Below, piece by piece: positions 18,811 through 26,405 of a stretch of DNA of 64,000 bases (its first letter is position 1; each line of letters begins with the position of its first letter). The stretch lies in assembly GCA_023838465.1 (NCBI GenBank), contig JAIVEQ010000007.1, positions 29,150 to 93,149 of the forward strand. Reading direction: 5' to 3'. Below the pieces are notes generated by a model that saw nothing but the letters and a program-made list of their open reading frames with translations, was not told the DNA's origin and did no database searches. Position numbers and translations under genes: made by a program. This DNA is from Candidatus Thiodiazotropha sp. GTDB lineage: Bacteria; Pseudomonadota; Gammaproteobacteria; Chromatiales; Chromatiaceae.

Positions 18811-19781
18811 TGACGTGGCGCAGGGATGTTATCCAACAGATCGTTCAACACATCGTCCGGCTGGTAACCCTCGATCTCCAGATCGGTGGCGAGTCGTATC
18901 CGGTGTCGCAACACGGGCAGTGCTGCAACTTTGATATCATCAGGTGTGACGAAGTTACGCTGTTGCAAAAAGGCTTCAACCCTGGCTGCCCGTAGTAGAG
19001 ATATGGTGCCACGGGGTCCCGGACCCGCCTCAATACCATTCCAATCCCTTGCCGAACGTACCAGACGTACTGCGTAGTTGATGATCTGCTCATCCATCTG
19101 CAGTTGTGCTACATGGGCTTGAAGCTGCGGGATCTCATCAGCCTTCAGCTGAGGACGAATGGCTGAAGTATCGAGCTGATCACCCACAGCGCCCAGTGTC
19201 ACTTGCTTCACCATCGCCTGCTCTTCGCTCTCAACAGAATAGTCGATAAACACCTTTAGCAAAAACCGGTCAAGCTGGGCCTGAGGTAACGGATAGGTAC
19301 CCTCCTGTTCAATCGGGTTCTGCGTCGCCAACACCAGAAAGGGGGGAGTAAGGGGAAAGGTACGACCCTCGATAGTCACCTGCTGTTCTTGCATCGCCTC
19401 AAGCAGGGCTGACTGGGTTTTGGCAGGCGAGCGGTTTATCTCATCAGCCAACAGCAGGTTGCAGAATACCGGCCCCTTTCGCACCCTGAAATTCTCGCTT
19501 TTCATATCAAACATGATGTGGCCTGATATATCACTCGGCATCAAATCCGGGGTGAACTGGATACGGCTGAATGCGCCCTGAACTGCAGCTGCCAGACTAC
19601 GTACCAATAGTGTTTTACCTAGACCAGGCACTCCTTCTACCAGAACATGCCCCCCTGAAAAGAGCGCCAGCATGACCTCATGGATAACCTGCGGCTGACC
19701 AATAACCACCCTTGCAATCTCGGCTTCCAGGCCTCTGGCTCGTTGTAAAACGTCCTCATTCAACGCTGCTTGACCTACCAT
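18807..19781 (-). CDS. MoxR-family AAA+ ATPase
   Basis: A 324-residue AAA+ ATPase. Walker A is GVPGLGKT, Walker B is LLADEINRSP, sensor 1 is VLATQNPIEQEGTYPLPQAQLDRFL, and the lid domain ends with RHRIRLATDLEIEGYQPDDVL. MoxR ATPases are thought to remodel or insert cofactors into partner proteins together with DUF58/VWA proteins. Spacing to the upstream DUF4350 stop is 2 bases and it overlaps the DUF58 gene by 4, so the operon is tightly coupled. Confidence 0.94.
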   Translation of the reverse strand: MVGQAALNEDVLQRARGLEAEIARVVIGQPQVIHEVMLALFSGGHVLVEGVPGLGKTLLVRSLAAAVQGAFSRIQFTPDLMPSDISGHIMFDMKSENFRVRKGPVFCNLLLADEINRSPAKTQSALLEAMQEQQVTIEGRTFPLTPPFLVLATQNPIEQEGTYPLPQAQLDRFLLKVFIDYSVESEEQAMVKQVTLGAVGDQLDTSAIRPQLKADEIPQLQAHVAQLQMDEQIINYAVRLVRSARDWNGIEAGPGPRGTISLLRAARVEAFLQQRNFVTPDDIKVAALPVLRHRIRLATDLEIEGYQPDDVLNDLLDNIPAPRQ

Positions 19782-19783
19782 AG

Positions 19784-20953
19784 TTAATGCTCTCTCTTTT
19801 CCGGGTGTAACGCCGATAACAGGCGCTGTAGGTTTGTCATGGTTTTAATCAGATGACCGGTATCGCCCTGATGGGGATAGAGGGCTTGGTGTATTGAATG
19901 GGCAGTCATCCCCGTCTTTTCCGCTAACCATTGGCATCGGGCCTCTTCATCCAAGTGATGTAACAGAGGATGGCTAGCCAACCAACGTTTTTCCACTACA
20001 CGTCTACCCTTCTCGAACAATCCCGCTGAGGGGTCATGTCGCCAGGCAAACTCCGCTGCCGCCTGTAAGTGTTCGAGTAGATCCCGTCGTTGTCTGCTTG
20101 TTGGTAAAATCAACGGTCCGCTACGTTGACTCAGACGCCAGATCATCAACAGAACCAATAACGCCAGCGTTATCAGAAGATAAGGTGCATGTCGCCACAG
20201 CAGGCTAAGCAGTGATGGCATCTGGGAACTATAGAGGAGCCATACCGGGTTATTATCTCCAACCAGGCGGGCCAACAGCAGGGCATGGTCATGCTCCCCA
20301 ATTCGATCATTACTGAAGAAGTCGTTATCACTGAGAAAGGTAACCCTTCCCTCGCCCCAGGGAAAGATCAACAGCTGAGGGTAGTCCTCATCAGGAGCCG
20401 CCCAGTGTGCCTGCTCGCTCTCCACATCGAACCATTTGTTGTTATCGAACTTGATCTGCATCGAGGCCGACTCATCCGCCAGGAAGAGTGTGCTTATCTC
20501 TTCATCTTCATCTTCATCTTCATCTTCGTCTTCAGTCGACTCACTGCTCACAATAGCAACACCAAACTGTTCCAGTAATGGGTGTACAGGCCCATCCTCC
20601 AACAGTGTTCCCGGTGTGACCAGTAAATGCCCACCGCTTTCTACCCAGGCAAGCAATGAAGCAACACGCGCCTGTGGAAGCGGCGGCCCCAGATCCCTGA
20701 CAAGTAACAAGCCTGACCGTTGTGGTGGTTCAGTCAGGAATTGACGACCAGAGTGACTGCTTACATCTATCTCCAGACGTGACAGATAATACTCAGCCGC
20801 CAATAATGGATTGCGCCTGGCTTCTGTTGTCATACCGCTGCGTATCTGCTTTGAGTGATGCTCAAAATTTTCTACAAACCAAAGTGTAAAGTAACCGCAG
20901 AGCAGGATCAGCAGGGTCAGTCCGACAGCAATACCCAGACGATTATCCCGCAC
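19784..20953 (-). CDS. DUF4350 domain membrane protein
   Basis: A 389-residue protein with an N-terminal membrane helix (GLTLLILLCGYFTLWFV), an extracytoplasmic DUF4350 region of about 200 residues (NPLLAAEYYLSRLEI, then SLLAWVESGGHLLVTPG), and a second helix around 255-277 (YLLITLALLVLLMIWRLS) followed by a cytoplasmic tail. Between residues about 143-153 there is an acidic run of Glu-Asp repeats, encoded by a simple hexanucleotide repeat. The domain is a standard member of MoxR/DUF58 clusters; its own function is unknown. It overlaps the DUF4129 gene by 11 bases. Confidence 0.85.
   Translation of the reverse strand: MRDNRLGIAVGLTLLILLCGYFTLWFVENFEHHSKQIRSGMTTEARRNPLLAAEYYLSRLEIDVSSHSGRQFLTEPPQRSGLLLVRDLGPPLPQARVASLLAWVESGGHLLVTPGTLLEDGPVHPLLEQFGVAIVSSESTEDEDEDEDEDEEISTLFLADESASMQIKFDNNKWFDVESEQAHWAAPDEDYPQLLIFPWGEGRVTFLSDNDFFSNDRIGEHDHALLLARLVGDNNPVWLLYSSQMPSLLSLLWRHAPYLLITLALLVLLMIWRLSQRSGPLILPTSRQRRDLLEHLQAAAEFAWRHDPSAGLFEKGRRVVEKRWLASHPLLHHLDEEARCQWLAEKTGMTAHSIHQALYPHQGDTGHLIKTMTNLQRLLSALHPEKREH
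20501..20535. repeat. hexanucleotide simple repeat (TTCATC)n inside the DUF4350 gene
   Basis: About five units of TTCATC, the last with a single change, encode alternating Asp/Glu. Because the unit is 6 bases, slippage would change the length of the acidic run without shifting the frame. Confidence 0.8.
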
Positions 20954-22421
20954 TGTTCACCCCGAAGTGGCCGGGCCATTCCTGACATAGCTTTACCGCC
21001 AACTCATATTTGGGTTGTATGTGTCCATAGGCCAGTTTCTGCCACACCCGTGTCAACTGAGTAAAATAGTCATTGAGATCATCTTTTACAAAACCTTGGG
21101 CATTATCCAGGCACTCCCCCTCAGTGGCACCTTCTGAAATCTGTAACGAATAGACGTGTACCAGTACCGATAGGGAAGCACGGTAGAGAAGACTCAGCCC
21201 ACCCCTGTGGTCACCCTGCTCAATCAACCTGGCTGCCTCTGATGCCGGATTAGCCGGCAGGCTCTCAGGCCTCAAATCAAGACCCAGGATGTGGGATGGT
21301 GCCACTTTTTTCTTATCACTTTGTCCGATACCATGACCTTGCAGCAGGGTACGGTTATGTATAAACCAGTAGAGCAGATAGGCCAGCACCCCCCCCGCAG
21401 CCAACCACATCACGATCTCGCCCAAATAGGCAAGATTTCCGTGAAATCCACCCAACATCTGTTTTAACCACTCCTCTAGCCATCCACTATCCTGGTCGCT
21501 ATCTTCACCCCTATATTTCCAGTAACCACGCTCCTCATAACGTCCAAAGGCCTCTTCAGCCAAAACCTCCTGAATCAGCTGTTGAGAGGCAGTCGGGTTG
21601 ATCTCCAATGCCTGGGATGTTTTGGGTTGTAACCCAAATACCAACAGAGAGACCAACAACATAGAGGCAACACTCACCAATCCTCTACGCTGATGTCTTT
21701 GCGCCAACTGTCTCAATCCCAGTTCCAGATCCCAGGCCTCGAGCTGACTGCGTCGATTGAGATAGAGCGCAAACCCTCCAGCAACATAGAAGGGGGCGAT
21801 CAAGGACATTGCCACCAATGCAGATGTATGATGCAGCCACTCACTCAAAGGATCGGGATCGAACAGATAACTCTGCCAATCGGTCCAAAGCAGCTCTTGC
21901 GGAATCACGGCAACAATCAGTCCGATAAAACCCAACTCCAGAACAACTTCAAAATGGAGTCCCACCAAGGTCAACCAACCAGCCGCATGGGCACGCCGTC
22001 CCAAAACACCAATACGGCTAATACGGCGTTTGCCCTTTAGTCCCTCCAGGACAACCACCGGCATGACAAAGGAGCGAGACGGAATTAGCCGACGCCAAGT
22101 CAGACTGGCAAATAATTGCGGTAACACAATCCTCAACCAACTTCCGAAGACCGCTTTGACTGATGTCCGTTCAGCGAACAGTCGACGACTCAGCCAGTAA
22201 AGCAAGGGTGGTTCGTAGAGCGGCTTAAACCACCAGAGTAACAGCCCTGCAAGCCACAATGGTAAAGGCAACAGAGTCAATACAATCATCACCGGCAATG
22301 CGCTGCATAGCCATAGCAACCAGAGTGGCAGGAACCATTGACGTGCCATGGTAAAACCCAGATCGATACTCTCCCAGGGCGTACGTGGACGCAATTTGAT
22401 GGAAATCTTAGCGAGATCCAT
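20943..22421 (-). CDS. DUF4129 domain multi-pass membrane protein
   Basis: A 492-residue protein with an N-terminal membrane domain of several helices (among them LWLLWLCSALPVMIVLTLLPLPLW and others up to about residue 260). A Pro/Asp-rich extracytoplasmic stretch and another helix follow (IVMWLAAGGVLAYLLYWFI, about 338-356). The C-terminal DUF4129 domain contains NPASEAARLIEQGDHRGGLSLLYRASLSVL and the TEGECL segment. It belongs to the MoxR/DUF58 cluster. It overlaps SpoIIM-like and DUF4350 genes at both ends (14 and 11 bases). Confidence 0.87.
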   Translation of the reverse strand: MDLAKISIKLRPRTPWESIDLGFTMARQWFLPLWLLWLCSALPVMIVLTLLPLPLWLAGLLLWWFKPLYEPPLLYWLSRRLFAERTSVKAVFGSWLRIVLPQLFASLTWRRLIPSRSFVMPVVVLEGLKGKRRISRIGVLGRRAHAAGWLTLVGLHFEVVLELGFIGLIVAVIPQELLWTDWQSYLFDPDPLSEWLHHTSALVAMSLIAPFYVAGGFALYLNRRSQLEAWDLELGLRQLAQRHQRRGLVSVASMLLVSLLVFGLQPKTSQALEINPTASQQLIQEVLAEEAFGRYEERGYWKYRGEDSDQDSGWLEEWLKQMLGGFHGNLAYLGEIVMWLAAGGVLAYLLYWFIHNRTLLQGHGIGQSDKKKVAPSHILGLDLRPESLPANPASEAARLIEQGDHRGGLSLLYRASLSVLVHVYSLQISEGATEGECLDNAQGFVKDDLNDYFTQLTRVWQKLAYGHIQPKYELAVKLCQEWPGHFGVNSAG

Positions 22422-23397
22422 GATCCTCCCTTCCCATTAACATCAGATACAAAGCCACACCCAACCAGAGTAGCGTTGCCACACTATATTTAATGGTTGG
22501 CTGTAGTGTGCTGGAGGACCAAAATGCTTCGATGAACGCTGCCGCCAATAACATGAGTGCAGCCCCCATAACCAGTTGCAGGGACTCTTCGGCATGCTCC
22601 CTGAGAGCCTGCACACGGGTTCTTTGTCCAGGAGCTATCACCGCATGCCCTAGCAGTAGTCCTGCCGCACCGCATATCACAATCGCAGTTAACTCAAATG
22701 CGCCGTGGCCGGAAACAAATGGCCAGAAGGTCTCATGATAGCCCAGCTGGCTTAAATGTCCTGCCACACCACCAATCACCAAGCCATTAAAAAGCAATAT
22801 GAAGAGTGTCCCAACACCCAGCAAGATACCGGTTGCGAAGGTACGAAAACCAATCCCGATATTGTTCAGAATGTAGTAACCAAACATAGTGAAATCTGTT
22901 TCCGAACTACGTTCTATTGAGCGACCAGGGCGTTCATTGGTCGGATCATAGTTGGTCTCCATCTGCGCCACCATGTTCTCATCCATGACAGTGTAGATCA
23001 GATCCTCCTGCAGGTAGCAACCCACTCCCATCAACAGGGCAGGTAATAGAAAGAACAACAGAGAGAGCGCAAAATAGCCCCCATTTCGACGCACCGCCCG
23101 AGGGAAACCGCCCAAAATAAAGTAGAGCACACGCCATCGCCATCCACCCTGTTGACGATAGAGTAGCCGATGACCACGCAACACCAATCCATGTAGTTGA
23201 TCGATCAGGGCAGGACTAAAGCCACGGCTGCGTGCCAAGGCATAATGATTGCAAAGCTGACGATAGCGGTCAGGAAAGCCTAGATGCAGCGTATGAGGCA
23301 AGCGTCGCTTACTGCGAGAACGCTGAAGATCGTCCATCAATTGAGCGATTTCATCCCACAGCACCTGGTTCTCCGCTTCGAACTGTTGCTGCCTCAT
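22408..23397 (-). CDS. SpoIIM-family (stage II sporulation protein M) membrane protein
   Basis: About 329 residues starting MRQQQFEAENQVLWDEIAQLM, a soluble N-terminal helix region to about residue 105, then five or six membrane helices (LLFFLLPALLMGVGCYL, ILLGVGTLFILLFNGLVIGGVAG, then ELTAIVICGAAGLLLGHAVI). In non-sporulating Gram-negatives this family accompanies RDD and DUF4129 proteins in MoxR clusters; its role is unknown. The start at 23397 fits the family. The frame stays open upstream to 23499, but that part lies inside the 243-bp inverted-repeat element. The only ribosome-binding candidate (TAGG, 4 bases off) is supplied by the element's end. Confidence 0.87.
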   Translation of the reverse strand: MRQQQFEAENQVLWDEIAQLMDDLQRSRSKRRLPHTLHLGFPDRYRQLCNHYALARSRGFSPALIDQLHGLVLRGHRLLYRQQGGWRWRVLYFILGGFPRAVRRNGGYFALSLLFFLLPALLMGVGCYLQEDLIYTVMDENMVAQMETNYDPTNERPGRSIERSSETDFTMFGYYILNNIGIGFRTFATGILLGVGTLFILLFNGLVIGGVAGHLSQLGYHETFWPFVSGHGAFELTAIVICGAAGLLLGHAVIAPGQRTRVQALREHAEESLQLVMGAALMLLAAAFIEAFWSSSTLQPTIKYSVATLLWLGVALYLMLMGREDHGSR

Positions 23398-23398
23398 T

Positions 23399-23641
23399 AA
23401 CCTAGAATCCGCAGTTGAACATGGACTTGTGGGAAATCCCGGCGTGCCCCGCAAGGCGTCGCTCGCCGTTAATGGCCATTCCCTTAACAAAATCGACAAC
23501 GCAGCAGGGTGCGTTGGGATTTTTCACAAATCCATGTAGCGTTTCAGAACGCACCCAATGGGTGCGAGAAAAATGCACAATTTCATTTCGCATATCATTA
23601 CCTTACGTCAGATATTAGCGATCAACTGCGGAATCTAGGTT
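23399..23641. mobile_element. 243-bp MITE-like element with 20-bp terminal inverted repeats
   Basis: The left end (23399-23418, AACCTAGAATCCGCAGTTGA) and right end (23622-23641) are complementary with a single mismatch. Inside is a second palindrome CGCACCC-AAT-GGGTGCG near 23550 and a related GGGTGCGTT near 23510. No transposase is encoded. It fits exactly between the RDD stop codon and 2 bases before the SpoIIM start, so it has inserted into, and now forms the intergenic part of, an operon. A non-autonomous transposon is the best reading. Confidence 0.78.
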
Positions 23642-24354
23642 TAACGTCCCTTGAGAATCCAGTTGGCATAGGCATAGAGTGCATCAACCGCTTTACCATC
23701 CTGCAGTCCAGTCTGCTCAACGAGCAGTTCCGCCAACTCTTCCCGCCGGCCTATAGAAAGGTTTTCACCACGTTCGGCAAATGCCAAGAGCGTTAGCTGC
23801 TCGGTTTCGGAGAGTTCAATCGGCGGCTTTCTCGCCATGGCCAAAGGTGGATCTATTCGTTCGTGTTGCTCATCACAGTAGACCACCAGGGTACCCGCAG
23901 CCAAATCACCCAGGCGTTTAAACTCCCGATTGATCAGCATGGCGACCAAGCCTGTAGCATAGAGGAAGGGAAGAAAATCTGCGGTCCGCAAAAGATTTCT
24001 TATCACAGATGCACTGGGTGTGACCGGCGTGCCATTATCCTGTATCACAAGGATACCCATCGCCCGTTTACCCGGTGTGGCCCCATTGTGTATCTCAAAT
24101 ACGACTGGGTAAAACCACTCGATAAGAAAGAACCCTATCAGCATCAGGGCCGTTCCAATACCACCAAGTAACACCAGAACCATTACCAGAACCAGATAGA
24201 TGACACCCCGTAACGCGGCATCAATCGCCCATGCACACGCCCTGACAACGGGTCCGGCAAGACGAAAGTCAAGCAACACACCTTCCGGAATCTCATAACG
24301 CCACAGGGTATCGAGCTGTTCTATAGAACGCCCTTCTGTCACTCCGGCTTGCAT
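23641..24354 (-). CDS. RDD family membrane protein
   Basis: A 237-residue protein with the RDD domain: PEGVLLDFRLAGPVVRACAWAIDAALRG (the Arg-Asp hallmark region), then membrane helices (LVMVLVLLGGIGTALMLIGFFLIEWF) and GATPGKRAMGILVIQDNGTPVT. The C-terminal ~60 residues are cytoplasmic and helical. It is the first gene of the MoxR cluster, 3 bases after the zinc-ribbon membrane protein's stop. Its stop codon abuts the right end of the 243-bp element, so the last residues may have been altered by the insertion. Confidence 0.9.
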   Translation of the reverse strand: MQAGVTEGRSIEQLDTLWRYEIPEGVLLDFRLAGPVVRACAWAIDAALRGVIYLVLVMVLVLLGGIGTALMLIGFFLIEWFYPVVFEIHNGATPGKRAMGILVIQDNGTPVTPSASVIRNLLRTADFLPFLYATGLVAMLINREFKRLGDLAAGTLVVYCDEQHERIDPPLAMARKPPIELSETEQLTLLAFAERGENLSIGRREELAELLVEQTGLQDGKAVDALYAYANWILKGR

Positions 24355-24357
24355 CGA

Positions 24358-25629
24358 TCAAGCATAAAAGATATCTAGATAGGCCGAGTAGATAGCTCCG
24401 ATCAGGATAGGAGAGACAATCAGTAAGCCTAATCCAAACGGAATGGATCCAACGATCATTAACACCATTGCCACTAAGCTATAGAGCAAAAAAGGCAGGA
24501 TATTTTTCAAACAGGCCTTGAAGCTCAGTTTCATCGCTTCCCAGGCAGACATCTCCTCCAGTGCAACCAGTGCAGGCGCGAACAGGTAAGCCATCATAAT
24601 GGGGATAAATAGCAATGAAGCAATGATAAGACCTATCACAAGCGAGGGAGAAAACAGCATCATCGCCATCGCTTCAGGGTCAGCCTGCTGTGAGGCCAAT
24701 TGCCCAATACTACCGAACATGAATGCACCAAAGCCAACAAAAAACAACACCATGAACAGCAGATAGAACAGGCCTACCATCACAGATTGACCCGCGTTGT
24801 TTGCAAAGCCGGCAAATAGATGACTGACTGAGAAATCACCTCCCTGATCCTGCTCGTGGCAACCAACCATAAGACCGGCGATCAACGTAGGGGTCAATAG
24901 GGTAACAGCGATGAAACCTAGCAAGGGGATCATACTGACCACAAAAGTCAGTACTATCCAGACAATCATGACCACAATCCAAGCCAGAGGCGCCTGTTTG
25001 AAATGCCACCAACCCCGGCCAATCCAAGCCAGTCCATTTCCAGCTGGGACGCTTTGAGGACCCTCCATCTCGCCTTCCTCAGGCTGTACTAATTCAGCCT
25101 CCGGTGGAGTATAGGGGTCGCCCTCATCCTCACTGCCCTGATTTACCGCTTCGATTTGTGAGGCCAGCTCAGCATCCCTTGCCTTAACTGCAAGAAATTT
25201 TGTTGCCACGATGCCACAATCCTGACAGATCCCCATCTCCATGTTGCTGGAACCACATTTTGGGCATCTATTACCGGGTTGCAAGGAGGAGTCAAGTACT
25301 TCTGTTGCGTCCTCATCATCACCATTGTCGATGGCTTCAAGAGCAAGACCTGAAGGGATATTTATTGGGTCAGATTCGACTGACTCCTCAATTGGGGGCT
25401 TTGGATCGAGCTCTATAACCAGGCCCATTTTTTCAAGCGTCTGTTGATACTTCTCTGCTTTTTCCCTATCGAGATCCTTTTTCAAGGTAGCGGCCTTGCC
25501 ACTGAAAATCAGTTTTTCCGCCTTCTCCGGTCCCAGTTTGAATTTTTCACTGAATAAGCCAATGATCCGTTCCTGATTTGCATCAGGCCTCAGTTTGCCG
25601 GTAAAGATGACCTTGTAAACTTCAGACAT
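24358..25629 (-). CDS. zinc-ribbon membrane protein, BPSS1780-like
   Basis: A 423-residue protein built of three parts. An N-terminal domain starts MSEVYKVIFTGKLRPDANQ and contains FKLGPEKAEKLIFSGKAATLKKD, a segment seen in small fold-like modules. A zinc ribbon (CPKCGSSNMEMGICQDCG) lies near residue 125. Five to six membrane helices from about 205 onward include NGLAWIGRGWWHFKQAPLAW, the hallmark of the BPSS1780 group. The start at 25629 is preferred over 25662 because GGAGAG precedes it. Function unknown. It is immediately upstream of the RDD gene and probably shares its transcript. Confidence 0.82.
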   Translation of the reverse strand: MSEVYKVIFTGKLRPDANQERIIGLFSEKFKLGPEKAEKLIFSGKAATLKKDLDREKAEKYQQTLEKMGLVIELDPKPPIEESVESDPINIPSGLALEAIDNGDDEDATEVLDSSLQPGNRCPKCGSSNMEMGICQDCGIVATKFLAVKARDAELASQIEAVNQGSEDEGDPYTPPEAELVQPEEGEMEGPQSVPAGNGLAWIGRGWWHFKQAPLAWIVVMIVWIVLTFVVSMIPLLGFIAVTLLTPTLIAGLMVGCHEQDQGGDFSVSHLFAGFANNAGQSVMVGLFYLLFMVLFFVGFGAFMFGSIGQLASQQADPEAMAMMLFSPSLVIGLIIASLLFIPIMMAYLFAPALVALEEMSAWEAMKLSFKACLKNILPFLLYSLVAMVLMIVGSIPFGLGLLIVSPILIGAIYSAYLDIFYA

Positions 25630-25918
25630 TCCCTCTCTCCAATAGACCTCTATGGCAGACACAGCACTACCAAGCCTGCACCTTTGTTCCTGTTAATTGC
25701 GGCAACAGCCGTCTGTTCTTAAATCGAAGTATAAAAATACATCCATTAGCTTGACCCACTCGAAAGTGGTCATCCTATTGATTTAAATGATTAAAAGCCA
25801 TTTATTGTGTAGCTCATAACCAGCTTGTCTTTGCTTTATTATTGATCCGAGTCAATCAATCTACAGTTATTTTTCATCCGTAACACGGATAACTCACTCA
25901 TCGTAGGCGCAAAATAGA

Positions 25919-26386
25919 TCAGATAGAGTCCTCGATAATGCCTTCAAGCAGGTTGACAATCTCCTTTGTCGCCTGCTGACCATCACCCGCAAGATGCGGA
26001 GGACGATAAGCCACATAGACCTGCTCAGGTTGGGCTTGTTTTACATAGACAGCGATAGTAAAAGGACATATCGCAATATTCTCCACGGCGGCCTGGGCCA
26101 TCTTGTGGGACATCAGTGCACTGCAGAACTCTACCGATTCAGCTTTTGAAAACAGTTGAGAAAAGCCAAGGTCAGTAGCGGTGCGATTCAGCATCTCACT
26201 GACATGCAAGGTACCACTGACCAACAGACCACGCTCGATGATGGCCATCTTGATATTCTCCACTACATCCTCAAAAGACTCCTCAGAGGTAAAAATCTTA
26301 ACGGGCGAAGGTTCGTTCAAAGGTTCCACCGCCACTGACTGGCACGCGCTGAGAAGCAGTGTACAGACAACCCATAAGTATCTCAT
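25919..26386 (-). CDS. DUF302 domain lipoprotein
   Basis: 155 residues. The signal peptide MRYLWVVCTLLLSACQS ends in a lipobox (LSAC), so the protein is probably a membrane-anchored lipoprotein. The mature part has the DUF302 pattern FEDVVENIKMAIIERGLLV, the FCSALMSHKMAQAAVENIAICPFTIAVY segment and VYVAYRPP. DUF302 proteins occur in many sulfur oxidisers but lack a proven role. The start at 26386 has GGAG upstream; the longer frame to 26419 is unlikely. It follows the TRAP permease gene by about 20 bases and may share its transcript. Confidence 0.85.
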   Translation of the reverse strand: MRYLWVVCTLLLSACQSVAVEPLNEPSPVKIFTSEESFEDVVENIKMAIIERGLLVSGTLHVSEMLNRTATDLGFSQLFSKAESVEFCSALMSHKMAQAAVENIAICPFTIAVYVKQAQPEQVYVAYRPPHLAGDGQQATKEIVNLLEGIIEDSI

Positions 26387-26405
26387 TTCATTCTCCAATT
26401 CTTGC

